DNA of 64,000 nucleotides from Salinibacterium sp. SWN248 (GCF_015864575.1 NZ_JADYWW010000003.1:124001-188000), one strand, 5' to 3'. Numbered from the stretch's first letter, positions 54,605 through 63,329 are shown. Made by a program: numbers and translations. Notes: generated by a model from the sequence alone, not told the origin.

Positions 54605-55237
54605 ATGTCCGACGTCAAGAAGATTGCCGTCATCGCCGCTGGCCTCAGCCAGCCCTCGTCCACCCGACTACTCGCCGACCGTCTCACCGAAGCAACCGTC
54701 AACAACCTGCGCGAACGTGGTGTTGATGCCGAGGTGACCGTCATCGAGTTGCGCGACCTCGCACACGACGTGACAAACAATCTGCTCACGGGCTTTCCGA
54801 GCACGAAGCTCGATGCAGCGATCGCCGCAGTTACCGGCGCTGACGGGCTTATCGCCGTCACGCCCATCTTCACCACGAGCTACAGCGGGCTGTTCAAGTC
54901 ATTCATCGACGTGCTCGACCCGCAATCACTCACGGACCTGCCTGTACTACTGGGCGCGACCGGCGGTACCGATCGGCACTCACTCGCGATCGACTATGCG
55001 ATGCGACCGCTATTCAGCTACCTGCACGCCGTGGCTGTACCGACCGGCGTGTATGCGGCATCTGCCGACTGGGGTAGTGGTGCCGGTAGTGTCTCGAGCA
55101 CTCTTCCGGCACGAATCACTCGTGCGGCGGGAGAACTTGCGGCGCTCGCCGCGGTCTCCGATCGTTCAGACCGCGTGATTGACCCCTTTGCGCTGCCGGA
55201 GGGCTTTAGCCCTGTCGGCAGCTTCGGGGCGCAATAA
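54605..55237 (+). CDS. NAD(P)H-dependent FMN reductase (CE1759 family)
   Basis: 210 residues with a flavodoxin-like fold: SQPSSTRLLADRL phosphate loop, VTPIFTTSYSGLFKSFIDVLD, and LLGATGGTDRHSL. It is the reductase partner of the preceding monooxygenase and is expected to provide reduced FMN. AAAGAAG is the weak ribosome site. Confidence 0.9.
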   Translation: MSDVKKIAVIAAGLSQPSSTRLLADRLTEATVNNLRERGVDAEVTVIELRDLAHDVTNNLLTGFPSTKLDAAIAAVTGADGLIAVTPIFTTSYSGLFKSFIDVLDPQSLTDLPVLLGATGGTDRHSLAIDYAMRPLFSYLHAVAVPTGVYAASADWGSGAGSVSSTLPARITRAAGELAALAAVSDRSDRVIDPFALPEGFSPVGSFGAQ

Positions 55238-55269
55238 CAACGTGTCTGCGTTAATCCGTCGCGGTGCAG

Positions 55270-55452
55270 TTACCCGGTCTTGCGGCGGAAATCGCGTTTG
55301 TGGTCGGCCCGGTCGTGGGTGCCTTGGATAGCTGATTCAGCATCCAGGTGTCCCGGCCGGTCGGTCTGCTTGCCCTGCTTGCGATCAAGCGCCTCGCGGA
55401 ACCTGCGCTTGTTTTCTTCGCTCGCAGAGGGTGTTTCTTCTGTGGGTTCCAT
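55270..55452 (-). CDS. small DUF5302 family protein
   Basis: 60 residues from ATG 55452, set by TACGCT 7 bases upstream. NKRRFREALDRKQ and the basic C terminus HKRDFRRKTG are the DUF5302 pattern, a family of small, charged, probably disordered actinobacterial proteins of unknown function. Confidence 0.8.
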   Translation of the reverse strand: MEPTEETPSASEENKRRFREALDRKQGKQTDRPGHLDAESAIQGTHDRADHKRDFRRKTG

Positions 55453-55459
55453 ACTCGTC

Positions 55460-55465
55460 AGCGTA
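55460..55465 (-). promoter_or_regulatory. -10 element of a probable leaderless transcript (DUF5302)
   Basis: TACGCT on the minus strand, 7 bases before the ATG at 55452. Confidence 0.5.
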
Positions 55466-55538
55466 GGCCACCTGCATGACAATCTGTGCCTGGTCCGTGT
55501 CGCGCACCAATCTCTGGGGCTTCACAGGCCCCCGGTGC

Positions 55539-55772
55539 TACGATTATGGGAGTTGTCCTGCTAGTTAGAGGGCAACGCACGGAGCAGGCTGGCAAGAAGC
55601 TGGTCACCGGTGGTAATTTTCCGAGTCGTTCGGAGGCTTTCTACTGTTGGCCAGACATGCGCCGCCACTCTAGGCATGCGCATGAACCATCGCGTCCTTC
55701 TGCCCGCTCCTGCTCCTTGACGAGTCGCACACCACACGGGTGCGCGACGTAAAACAAAGGAGAAACCCCCGC
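55539..55772 (+). promoter_or_regulatory. pnp promoter and long structured 5' leader (Actino-pnp-like)
   Basis: TACGAT at 55539-55544 is a likely -10. The 220-base leader has several stems: GTTGTCCT with AGGGCAAC (55552-55576), TCCGA with TCGGA (55620-55634), and CATGCGC repeats near 55657 and 55676. The actinobacterial Actino-pnp RNA motif occurs in this position; PNPase autoregulation is the likely role. I matched position and structure, not a covariance model. No gene lies in 55453-55772. Confidence 0.5.
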
Positions 55773-58022
55773 ATGGAGGGTCCAGAAATCACATTCGCCG
55801 AAGCCGTTCTCGATAACGGCAAGTTCGGCAAGCGCACCGTGCGCTTCGAAACCGGTCGACTCGCTCAGCAGGCACAGGGTGCCGTCGCTGCGTACCTCGA
55901 CGAAGAAACAATGATCTTGAGCGCGACCAGCGCTGGCAAGCACCCGCGCGAAGGCTTCGACTTCTTCCCACTCACTGTGGATGTTGAAGAGCGTTCCTAC
56001 GCAGCGGGCAAGATCCCCGGCAGCTTCTTCCGTCGTGAGGGTCGTCCCTCCACGGAAGCGATCCTCGTCTGCCGTCTCATTGACCGTCCGATGCGTCCGA
56101 CCTTCGTTGAGGGCCTCCGCAACGAAGTTCAGATCGTCATCACCGTTCTGAGCATCGCTCCGGACGAGTTCTACGACGCGCTCTCGATCAACGCCGCATC
56201 GCTCAGCACCCAGATCTCAGGACTTCCGTTCTATGGTCCGGTTGCCGGCATCCGCATGGCTCTGATCAACGACCAGTGGGTTGCCTTCCCGAAGCACAGC
56301 CAGCTTGCTGACGCTGTCTTCGACCTCACCGTTGCTGGCCGCATGGTCACCAACGACCAGGGTGAAGAAGACATCGCCATCATGATGGTTGAGGCAGAAG
56401 CTACCGAGAACAGCTGGGAGCTCATCAAGGCTGGCGCCACGAAGCCCGACGAAGCTGTTGTTGCTCAGGGCCTCGAAGCATCGAAGCCCTTCCTCAAGCA
56501 GCTCGTCAAGGCTCAGCTCGAGGTTGCCAACAAGGCTGCCAAGCCCGTCGCCGAGTTCCAGCTCTTCCCGCCGTACTCCGACCAGGCGTACAACGCGGTC
56601 AGCGAAATCGCTGAAGCTGAGCTTCGCGACGTGTACAAGATCGCTGACAAGATCGAGCGACAGACCGCTGACGACGAGCTCAAGGCTCGCGTCAAGGCTG
56701 AGGTTCAGTCCAAGGTCGACGCTGAAGAACTCAGCGAAGACGTACTCGGCATGGTTGGCGGAGCGTACAAGGCCGTCAGCAAGAAGGTCATGCGCACCCG
56801 CGTGCTTACCGAGGGCATCCGTATCGACGGCCGTGGCTTGAGCGACATTCGTGCGCTCGATGCTGAGGTCGAGGTCATTCCTCGCGTTCACGGTTCGGCA
56901 ATCTTCCAGCGCGGCGAGACTCAGATCCTGGGTGTCACCACGCTGAACATGCTCAAGATGGAGCAGCAGATTGACTCACTGGCACCAGTGACCAAGAAGC
57001 GCTACATGCACCACTACAACTTCCCGCCCTACTCGACTGGTGAGACCGGTCGCGTTGGTAGCCCGAAGCGTCGCGAGATCGGGCACGGCTTCCTTGCCGA
57101 GCGCGCTATCGCACCGGTGCTTCCTGCTCGTGAAGACTTCCCTTACGCGATCCGCCAGGTATCCGAGGCTCTCGGCTCCAACGGTTCGACGTCGATGGGT
57201 TCTGTTTGCGCTTCGACTCTGTCGCTGCTGAACGCTGGTGTGCCGCTGCGCGCACCCGTCGCCGGTATCGCCATGGGCCTGATCTCGGATGAAGTTGATG
57301 GCGTTACGCGCTACGCAGCTCTCACCGACATCCTCGGTGCTGAAGACGCACTCGGCGACATGGACTTCAAGGTTGCCGGTACGAGCGAATTCATCACCGC
57401 TATCCAGCTCGACACCAAGCTCGCTGGTTTGCCTTCGTCGGTTCTCGACGGAGCGCTCAAGCAGGCTAAGGAAGCGCGTACCGCGATTCTTTCGGTGATC
57501 AACGCTGCAATCGACGCTCCCGACGAGATGGCCCCCACGGCGCCTCGCGTGATCTCGGTTCAGATTCCGATCGACAAGATCGGTGAGCTGATTGGCCCTA
57601 AGGGCAAGAACATCAACCAGATCCAGGATGACACCGGAGCGGACATCTCGATTGAGGATGACGGAACTGTCTACATCGGCGCTGTCGATGGTCCTTCTGC
57701 TGAGGCTGCACGCGCGGCGGTTAACGCCATCGCGAACCCGCTCAACCCTGAGGTTGGCGAACGCTTCTTGGGTACGGTCGTCAAGATCGCTACCTTCGGT
57801 GCATTCGTATCGCTCACCCCGGGCAAGGACGGACTGCTGCACATCTCTGAGGTTCGCAAGCTTGCCGGTGGCAAGCGTGTTGAGAACGTCGAAGACGTTC
57901 TCGGAGTCGGCCAGAAGATTCAGGTTGAGATCACGAAGATTGATGACCGTGGCAAGCTCTCGCTTGCTCCCGTCTTGGAAGAGACTGAAGCAGAAGCAGC
58001 GGCTCCCGCTGACGAAAGCTAA
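55773..58022 (+). CDS. pnp: polyribonucleotide nucleotidyltransferase
   Basis: 749 residues. PNPase degrades RNA 3'-5' by phosphorolysis. Two RNase PH domains (about 10-230 and 340-560, the second with [24 protein letters not shown]) flank an all-helical domain; KH ([19 protein letters not shown]) and S1 ([15 protein letters not shown]) domains follow. AAAGGAG lies upstream of the ATG at 55773. It ends in a strong terminator. Confidence 0.97.
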   Translation: MEGPEITFAEAVLDNGKFGKRTVRFETGRLAQQAQGAVAAYLDEETMILSATSAGKHPREGFDFFPLTVDVEERSYAAGKIPGSFFRREGRPSTEAILVCRLIDRPMRPTFVEGLRNEVQIVITVLSIAPDEFYDALSINAASLSTQISGLPFYGPVAGIRMALINDQWVAFPKHSQLADAVFDLTVAGRMVTNDQGEEDIAIMMVEAEATENSWELIKAGATKPDEAVVAQGLEASKPFLKQLVKAQLEVANKAAKPVAEFQLFPPYSDQAYNAVSEIAEAELRDVYKIADKIERQTADDELKARVKAEVQSKVDAEELSEDVLGMVGGAYKAVSKKVMRTRVLTEGIRIDGRGLSDIRALDAEVEVIPRVHGSAIFQRGETQILGVTTLNMLKMEQQIDSLAPVTKKRYMHHYNFPPYSTGETGRVGSPKRREIGHGFLAERAIAPVLPAREDFPYAIRQVSEALGSNGSTSMGSVCASTLSLLNAGVPLRAPVAGIAMGLISDEVDGVTRYAALTDILGAEDALGDMDFKVAGTSEFITAIQLDTKLAGLPSSVLDGALKQAKEARTAILSVINAAIDAPDEMAPTAPRVISVQIPIDKIGELIGPKGKNINQIQDDTGADISIEDDGTVYIGAVDGPSAEAARAAVNAIANPLNPEVGERFLGTVVKIATFGAFVSLTPGKDGLLHISEVRKLAGGKRVENVEDVLGVGQKIQVEITKIDDRGKLSLAPVLEETEAEAAAPADES

Positions 58023-58041
58023 GTCCCGCTAGACGTACATC

Positions 58042-58078
58042 ACACAGCGCCCCTTCTCGTGGAGAAGGGGCGCTGTGT
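58042..58078 (+). terminator. terminator of pnp
   Basis: A perfect 17-bp stem (58042-58058 with 58062-58078) with a GTG loop. Confidence 0.8.
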
Positions 58079-58208
58079 CGTTAACGGTGAGTCTCGCCGC
58101 CGCGATCGTGCACCTTCGAAAAATTGTCTGATCGGAATGCAGGCAAGACAGGGGTAGTCACCCTTGTCTGCCCTTCGTTGGGGTGCCGCTTCGGGGGGTC
58201 GATCACGC

Positions 58209-58214
58209 TATTGT
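58209..58214 (+). promoter_or_regulatory. -10 element of a probable leaderless transcript
   Basis: TATTGT, 6 bases before the GTG at 58221. Confidence 0.45.
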
Positions 58215-58220
58215 GTGGGA

Positions 58221-58406
58221 GTGACCCGAATCACTACACCTCTTGATGCCTTCATGAGCGACATGTTCATTTGGCTAGAGACCGCATGGTATTTGTGGGT
58301 GGCCCTCGGCATTGTTGTTTTCGTCGTGGTCGTTTGCGTGGTTGTTGCGAAGATGCGCAGCCGAGGCTACGAACGCGTTCCGCATTACTACCGCCGCAAC
58401 ACCTAA
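58221..58406 (+). CDS. small single-pass membrane protein
   Basis: 61 residues from the leaderless GTG; ATG 58254 is an alternative. One helix (about 22-42), then a basic tail with tyrosines (YERVPHYYRRNT). No family recognised. Confidence 0.55.
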   Translation: MTRITTPLDAFMSDMFIWLETAWYLWVALGIVVFVVVVCVVVAKMRSRGYERVPHYYRRNT

Positions 58407-58434
58407 CTCAGAGACTCTCGCGTTCTCCCGATTG

Positions 58435-58453
58435 CCCGTATTTCCGATACGGG
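58435..58453. terminator. hairpin between the small membrane protein and the PEBP gene
   Basis: CCCGTAT pairs with ATACGGG around a 5-base loop, between convergent genes. Confidence 0.4.
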
Positions 58454-58505
58454 ATGTTTGTCGTGCCTGCACTGGCTGCTGCGCGCTTCAGGCGCTAGCT
58501 ATCCT

Positions 58506-59030
58506 CTAGGTACTCGAGACGCCAATCAGTTGCGCGCGCGCGACGATGAAGTCGCGCAGCGCGAAGCCGAGCATGGCCGGGGTGCTTCCTTCTGGCACGT
58601 CGAGACGTTCGACGTTGAGGGCGCTCACGGTAAAGACATAGCGGTGCGGCCCATGGTCGGCCGGAGGGGCCGCTCCCTGAAACGAGGTGAGCCGCAGTTC
58701 GTTGGGAAGGGTGATCGCGCCATGGGGCATGAGCTGGGCATCCGGAGTGCCAGCGTCTTGGGGCAACGACTCAACGGAGGCCGGGATGTTGTAGACGGCC
58801 CAGTGCCACCAGCCGCTGCCGGTGGGGGCGTCGGGGTCGAAGACTGTCAGTGCGAAGCTTTTGGTGCCGGAGGGGAAACCGTGCCAATGCAGTGTGGGGG
58901 AGCGATCTTCGCCGCCGGCGTTCGCAATCCCTGAACGGGCCCACTGGGGGAGCGTGCCACCCTCTTCGAAATCGGGACTCTCGAGTGCAAAGGTGGGTAC
59001 TTCGGGCAGTTTCCAATTGGGGTCATTCAC
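58506..59030 (-). CDS. YbhB/YbcL-type phosphatidylethanolamine-binding-like protein
   Basis: 174 residues from a GTG with GAGAGGA upstream. The PEBP signature FDPDAPTGSGWWHWAVYNIP and the ligand-pocket GPHRYVFTVSAL are conserved. Bacterial members bind small anions or lipids; physiological role unknown. It diverges from the aldo/keto reductase gene. Confidence 0.9.
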   Translation of the reverse strand: MNDPNWKLPEVPTFALESPDFEEGGTLPQWARSGIANAGGEDRSPTLHWHGFPSGTKSFALTVFDPDAPTGSGWWHWAVYNIPASVESLPQDAGTPDAQLMPHGAITLPNELRLTSFQGAAPPADHGPHRYVFTVSALNVERLDVPEGSTPAMLGFALRDFIVARAQLIGVSST

Positions 59031-59153
59031 GGTGACGGTCCTCTCGATAGCAAAAACGGCGCTGTGGCCAGTATGACGAGAATGATGCGCAGACGACACT
59101 TTCGAGGGGTGTGTGACGTGAAAATGACGGTTTTCGACACGGACTAATAACGA

Positions 59154-59166
59154 TCTGTCTGTCCTC
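59154..59166. promoter_or_regulatory. 13-base motif shared with the TetR palindrome
   Basis: TCTGTCTGTCCTC occurs here, 57 bases before the aldo/keto reductase gene, and again as the right arm of the palindrome at 61180-61209. It may be a second site for the TetR regulator. Confidence 0.4.
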
Positions 59167-59222
59167 CCGCCATTCACTCCCATGGCGACATATTCTTACC
59201 AAAAGCCTTGTGGGAGGCCGTT

Positions 59223-60215
59223 ATGACGCAAGTGCACCCGACGCAATCACTGACGGGTTCCACTCGCGCGCGTCCAGTAACCGGGCAGCATTTCTCTACC
59301 CGCGTCATTGGGTCGTCTGACCTCCGTGTCTTCCCTCTTGCGCTCAGTGGAAACATCTTTGGCTGGACCGCAGATGATGCCGCAACCGCCTCGATTCTCA
59401 ACGCTTTTGCCGATGGCGGAGGCAACTTCATCGACACGGCAGACTCCTACGCGTCCGGTCGCAGCGAGCTCATGATCGGAAAGTGGATGCGCGTCCGCCG
59501 CAACCGCGATCAGATTGTGGTCGCAACCAAGGTCGGGAAGAGTCGCGACAACCCAGGCATGGAAGCTGACGCCATCAAGCGCTCAGTGGATGCTTCGCTT
59601 GCGCGATTGGGAACATCCCACATTGATCTTTTGTACTTGCACGTCGACGACGAGAGTGTCGACTTCGATGAGACGCTGCTCGCCGTTGACGAACTGATTG
59701 GTGAGGGCAAGGTTCGCTACTTCGGTGGTTCCGATCACACGGGCAACCGACTCATTCAGGCGCGCATTGCCTGCGGCCAGATGGGGGTTGCGCCCATGGT
59801 CGCTGTGCAGGCGCACTACAACCTTCTTCATCGTCACGAGTACGAAACGGGGCTCGCGCATGTGGCAGCGATTCAGGGGCTTGGCGTGATGCCCCGATTC
59901 GCGCTCGCCAGCGGATTCCTAAGCGGCAAGTATCGGCAGCGTGCCGATCTGGCGCTCAACTCGCGCGGCCACGATGCGGCACAGTACTTGCGTCGCCGTG
60001 GCATCAAGATTCTGAATGCTCTCGACGGAGTCGCCGAAGAGCAAGATGAGAGTGTCGCGACGATCGCTCTGGCCTGGCTCTTGAACAAGCCTGGCGTTGT
60101 AGCGCCGGTGGTCAGCGCTAGCCGTGCCGAACAGGTTCCCGAGCTGATTGCAGCGGCGCGGGTGCAATTGACGCGGCATCAGTCAGCGGAGCTTGACCGC
60201 GTTTCTCACTACTAA
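59223..60215 (+). CDS. aldo/keto reductase
   Basis: 330 residues from ATG 59223, with GGGAGG upstream. AKR catalytic tetrad residues can be placed: Asp and Tyr in DTADSYASGRSE, Lys in VATKVGK, His in LYLHVDDES. NADPH-dependent reduction of aldehydes or ketones is expected. The neighbouring TetR and a shared 13-base motif suggest induced expression. Confidence 0.9.
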   Translation: MTQVHPTQSLTGSTRARPVTGQHFSTRVIGSSDLRVFPLALSGNIFGWTADDAATASILNAFADGGGNFIDTADSYASGRSELMIGKWMRVRRNRDQIVVATKVGKSRDNPGMEADAIKRSVDASLARLGTSHIDLLYLHVDDESVDFDETLLAVDELIGEGKVRYFGGSDHTGNRLIQARIACGQMGVAPMVAVQAHYNLLHRHEYETGLAHVAAIQGLGVMPRFALASGFLSGKYRQRADLALNSRGHDAAQYLRRRGIKILNALDGVAEEQDESVATIALAWLLNKPGVVAPVVSASRAEQVPELIAAARVQLTRHQSAELDRVSHY

Positions 60216-60289
60216 CGCGTGTCAGGAACAAGCGCGCGACGGTGACGAGCACGTTCTGCCCCAGACGCCGTCATGCCGCTATCGCGGTC

Positions 60290-60320
60290 ATACGGCTGAC
60301 GCCTTTATACGGCTGACGCC
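60290..60320. repeat. two direct copies of a 14-base unit
   Basis: ATACGGCTGACGCC occurs at 60290-60303 and 60307-60320, between the convergent aldo/keto reductase and TetR genes. Confidence 0.6.
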
Positions 60321-60396
60321 GTTATATAACGGGCGCCTTCGCGTAACTAGCGAGCTCAGGAGGCCAGCGCGCCTCTGTTGGTGTGCGACTGACTGG

Positions 60397-60987
60397 CTAG
60401 ACCTTGACGGCGTCAGAGAGCACGCGCTTGACGACGCGGGCCATAGCGGCGCCAGCGGCAATGGTGTCGCCGGCGTAGCCGCCGGCGAGAGCGCCGTCTT
60501 TCGCGAGCATGAGCTCGTCAGCAGCGTCTCCGGCAAAGGGATGTTCTGCGGTGCGCATGAGGTCGTACAGCGACTCGTTGTACCAGTCGCGGTGATCAGC
60601 GATCAGCAGGCGAACCGGGTGGGTGGGGTCGGGGAATTCCGCGACAACGTTGAGGAACGGGCATCCGCGGAAGTCGGGCTTAGTGAGTTCGGCGGCGACT
60701 GACTCCAGGAGGCCAAGAACAGCGTCGTGCGGTGAGGCGGCGTTGTCGATGATCGACTGAACTTCGGTCTCGACGGCGGCACGGCGGCTCTTGACGTACT
60801 CAAGGATGAGGTTGTCTTTCGAGCGGTAGTGCTTATAGAAGGTTGCCTTAGTCACGCTCGACTGGGCGATGATGCGGTCTACACCGACGTTCAGAATGCC
60901 GTCTTGGTAGAAGAGTGTGTTGGCCGTCTCTAAGATGCGGCCTTTGGCCGGAGCGCGCTGCGCGGTCTCTGGTGTCTCAAATACCAT
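60397..60987 (-). CDS. TetR/AcrR family transcriptional regulator
   Basis: 196 residues. N-terminal HTH at about 15-60 (GVDRIIAQSSVTKATFYKHYRSKDNL) and a variable ligand domain with DFRGCPFLNVVAEF, a pattern of TetR proteins with a C-terminal TetR_C domain. AGGAG lies upstream of the ATG. A palindrome overlapping its likely promoter (61180-61209) suggests autoregulation. Effector unknown. Confidence 0.9.
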   Translation of the reverse strand: MVFETPETAQRAPAKGRILETANTLFYQDGILNVGVDRIIAQSSVTKATFYKHYRSKDNLILEYVKSRRAAVETEVQSIIDNAASPHDAVLGLLESVAAELTKPDFRGCPFLNVVAEFPDPTHPVRLLIADHRDWYNESLYDLMRTAEHPFAGDAADELMLAKDGALAGGYAGDTIAAGAAMARVVKRVLSDAVKV

Positions 60988-61167
60988 CGCAGCGCACTCC
61001 TTCCGTGGAGGTTCGGATCAGGAACTGTCCCCACTATGTGCATCGCTAGATTCGGGTCCAAGCGATGCGGTTTGTTTCATAACCCGGATTCGGGTCTGGG
61101 TTATGTGGTTTACATCAACCGGTTCGGGTCCGGATGATGGGTTGTCGGCTTCGGGTGCCTACAAAGA

Positions 61168-61195
61168 ACATTAGCATATGAGGACATACAGACAA
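61168..61195 (-). promoter_or_regulatory. possible tetR promoter
   Basis: Minus strand: TTGTCT (61195-61190), 16 bases, TAATGT (61173-61168). It overlaps the palindrome and would give tetR a leader of about 175 bases containing the hairpin array. Confidence 0.4.
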
Positions 61196-61209
61196 GTCTG
61201 TCTGTCCTC
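61180..61209. promoter_or_regulatory. 30-base palindrome, likely TetR operator and/or terminator
   Basis: GAGGACATACAGAC, AA, GTCTGTCTGTCCTC: 14-base arms with one mismatch. As DNA it overlaps the -35 of the presumed tetR promoter. As plus-strand RNA it is a hairpin followed by T6 (61210-61215). Both uses are possible. Confidence 0.55.
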
Positions 61210-61283
61210 TTTTTTACACCCCAATTTGGGGGACGGAATCCGACCATATTTGAGCCGCCGACTCAGGAGAGACACAAATGACG

Positions 61284-61289
61284 TAGGCT
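61284..61289 (+). promoter_or_regulatory. -10 element for the M16 peptidase gene, probably leaderless
   Basis: TAGGCT, 5 bases before a GTG (61295) and 8 before the adjoining ATG. Confidence 0.45.
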
Positions 61290-61297
61290 CAGTGGTG

Positions 61298-62668
61298 ATG
61301 AGCGACGCTGTAATTCTTCCTCTTGACCTTCCCGAACTGTCGTTCACCGCAACAGGCGACAGTCTCGTTCGTAGAACTGTTTTGCCGAGCGGTGTGCGCA
61401 TTCTGAGCGAGCAAGTACCCGGAGCGCGCAGCGCCACCGTGGGCTACTGGGTCGCTGCGGGCTCCCGTGACGAGCATCCTGAGACGTTCGGCGCCACCCA
61501 CTTCCTTGAACACCTCTTGTTCAAAGGCACAGCCTCTCGCTCGGCGCTCGACATTGCCGTGAGCTTCGACGCTGTCGGCGGCGAGCACAACGCGATGACG
61601 GCCAAGGAATACACCTGCTACTACGCCAAGGTGCAAGACATCGACCTTCCGATGGCTATCGACGTCATTGGCGACATGCTCACCTCAAGCCTCATCGATC
61701 CCACCGAGTTCGCTAATGAGCGCGGCGTCATCCTTGAGGAACTGGCGATGGCCGACGACGATCCCACGGATGTTGCCAGCGAGCGCTACTTTGAGGCCGT
61801 CTTCGGCGCGCATCCGCTCGGCCGTCCTATTGGGGGAAGCCCCGAGACGATCAATGCGATCTCGCGCGATGCCGTCTGGGACCACTACCAAGCCAACTAC
61901 CGCCCGCAAGACCTCGTTATTACGGTCGCGGGGGCTGTTGACCACGATGAACTTGTCGCCGCTATTACGTCGTGCCTCGTGGCGGCAGGCTGGGACCTCT
62001 CGACAGAAGCGGCCCCGGTGGCCCGTCGCGACCTTTCCGGTAGCGCCCTTTCCCCGGTGCTGACCCCGGGCCAGCGCCTGCACGTCACGCATCGTCCGAT
62101 CGAGCAGGCCAACATCATTGCCGGTGTTGAAGGCCTCTCGGCGACCGATAGTCGTCGCGCAACGCTCACGGTGTTGAACTCGATCCTGGGCAGCGGCATG
62201 TCATCGCGACTCTTCCAAGAGGTGCGCGAAAAGCGCGGACTCGCCTACTCCGTCTACTCCTTCTCACCGAGCTACTCCGACGCAGGCGTGTTTGGTATTT
62301 ACGCCGGATGCTCGCCCGAGAAAGTCACCCAGGTTACTGACCTGATGCTCGCGGAGTTCCACAAGCTAGGTACCGCCCACGTCACCGACGAAGAGATCAG
62401 CCGTGCGATTGGCCAGTTGCGGGGAGGGTCAGCGCTCGCGCTCGAAGACTCCGATTCCCGCATGTCACGCCTCGGCCGCAGTGAGCTCACTCTCGGTGAG
62501 TTCGTCGACCTCGACGCCTCCATTGCCCGCATCTCGGCAGTTACTGCCGACGACATCCAAGAACTTGCTCATGAACTCTCGTCGCGCCCCCTCTCTATTG
62601 CAGCGGTCGGGGCCGTCAACGAAGAGATGTTCTCGGGGCTTGCTCTCGGCAGCGTTGCCCAGAGCTAG
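61298..62668 (+). CDS. M16 family zinc metallopeptidase (processing peptidase-like)
   Basis: 456 residues from ATG 61298 (GTG 61295 possible); the frame is open to 61178 but runs through the palindrome. The inverted zinc motif HFLEH is in THFLEHLLFKGT, with a downstream Glu in ANERGVILEEL. The C-terminal half lacks a second site, as normal for M16. Located close to pnp and dapB, as in many Actinobacteria. Substrates unknown. Confidence 0.93.
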   Translation: MSDAVILPLDLPELSFTATGDSLVRRTVLPSGVRILSEQVPGARSATVGYWVAAGSRDEHPETFGATHFLEHLLFKGTASRSALDIAVSFDAVGGEHNAMTAKEYTCYYAKVQDIDLPMAIDVIGDMLTSSLIDPTEFANERGVILEELAMADDDPTDVASERYFEAVFGAHPLGRPIGGSPETINAISRDAVWDHYQANYRPQDLVITVAGAVDHDELVAAITSCLVAAGWDLSTEAAPVARRDLSGSALSPVLTPGQRLHVTHRPIEQANIIAGVEGLSATDSRRATLTVLNSILGSGMSSRLFQEVREKRGLAYSVYSFSPSYSDAGVFGIYAGCSPEKVTQVTDLMLAEFHKLGTAHVTDEEISRAIGQLRGGSALALEDSDSRMSRLGRSELTLGEFVDLDASIARISAVTADDIQELAHELSSRPLSIAAVGAVNEEMFSGLALGSVAQS

Positions 62669-62686
62669 ATCAGCAAAGGAATGATG

Positions 62687-63289
62687 ATGGCGCATTACCT
62701 GTATCTCGTACGGCACGGAGAGCAGCAGGACGCAGAGCACGGGTTACCAGACGGACCGTTGTCGGGCAAAGGTGTCCGGCAGGCCCAAGCGATCTCTGAA
62801 CGACTGAGCGGGGTTCCCTTTACGCGCGCGTTCCATTCGCCGCTGCAGCGTGCCGAGGAGACGGCAGCGATTATGACCGAGCGGATGCCCGCCCTTGAGT
62901 CTCAGCCGACGACGCTACTCATGGACTGCATTCCCAGCGGCCCCACTCACGATATGCCCGCAGCCTTTGAGCCCTTCTTCGGTTCCGTGACGGATGAAGA
63001 GATCGACGCCGGGCAGGCGCAAATGGAAGATGCCGTCAACGAGTTTTTGACTCCGGCGCGCGAAGACCGTCATGACCTTCTTATTACCCACAACTTTGTG
63101 ATTTCGTGGTTCGTGCGCGAAGTGCTTGGCGGGGATCAGTGGCGCTGGCTCGGCCTCAATCAGGCCAATTGCGGGCTGACAATTATCCGTGTGCGCAGTG
63201 CCAAGCCACCCGTGCTCGTGACCCACAATGACCTCGGGCACTTGCCCGCTGAGCTGCGCACCGGGTTGCCAACGGAACAGCCCTACTAG
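62687..63289 (+). CDS. histidine phosphatase (phosphoglycerate mutase-like) family protein
   Basis: 200 residues. AAAGGA lies 6 bases before the third of three consecutive ATGs (62687). LVRHGEQ holds the phospho-accepting histidine, SPLQRAEETA the arginine and glutamate, and LITHNFV the second histidine. Cytosolic phosphatase of unknown substrate. Confidence 0.9.
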   Translation: MAHYLYLVRHGEQQDAEHGLPDGPLSGKGVRQAQAISERLSGVPFTRAFHSPLQRAEETAAIMTERMPALESQPTTLLMDCIPSGPTHDMPAAFEPFFGSVTDEEIDAGQAQMEDAVNEFLTPAREDRHDLLITHNFVISWFVREVLGGDQWRWLGLNQANCGLTIIRVRSAKPPVLVTHNDLGHLPAELRTGLPTEQPY

Positions 63290-63329
63290 CCAGTCCTGCT
63301 CGGCAAGGTTGGGTCGGCCCTTGCAGGGA

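Larger units (their letters stand above)
61040..61215 (+). ncRNA. candidate structured RNA: four hairpins with identical TTCGGGT loops plus terminator
   Basis: Four hairpins follow one another at 61040-61068, 61078-61105, 61113-61139 and 61142-61164. Outer stems differ (GCATCGCT/AGCGATGC, CATAACCC/GGGTTATG, CATCAACC/GGATGATG, TTGTCGGC/GCCTACAA; the last two have one mismatch each), but each loop contains TTCGGGT (61051, 61089, 61123, 61150). A near-perfect 14-bp hairpin and six T residues (61180-61215) follow. Different stems with a constant loop indicate selection on RNA structure. The strand is inferred from the T-tract and from a G-U pair in hairpin 2. It could instead be the tetR leader read from the minus strand. 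Confidence 0.5.

Noticed and set aside
61119-61133. tRNA T-arm-like sequence (CCGGTTCGGGTCCGG)
   Set aside because: No acceptor, D or anticodon arm can be built around it, and the same loop recurs in three neighbouring hairpins; treated as part of the hairpin array.
61040-61164. ANTAR-type antitermination hairpins
   Set aside because: ANTAR targets need hexaloops with A at position 1 and G at position 4; neither strand of these loops fits.
61178-61297. Upstream extension of the M16 peptidase to ATG 61178
   Set aside because: The added residues run through the palindrome and T-tract and do not resemble the family N terminus; TAGGCT fixes a start at 61295 or 61298.
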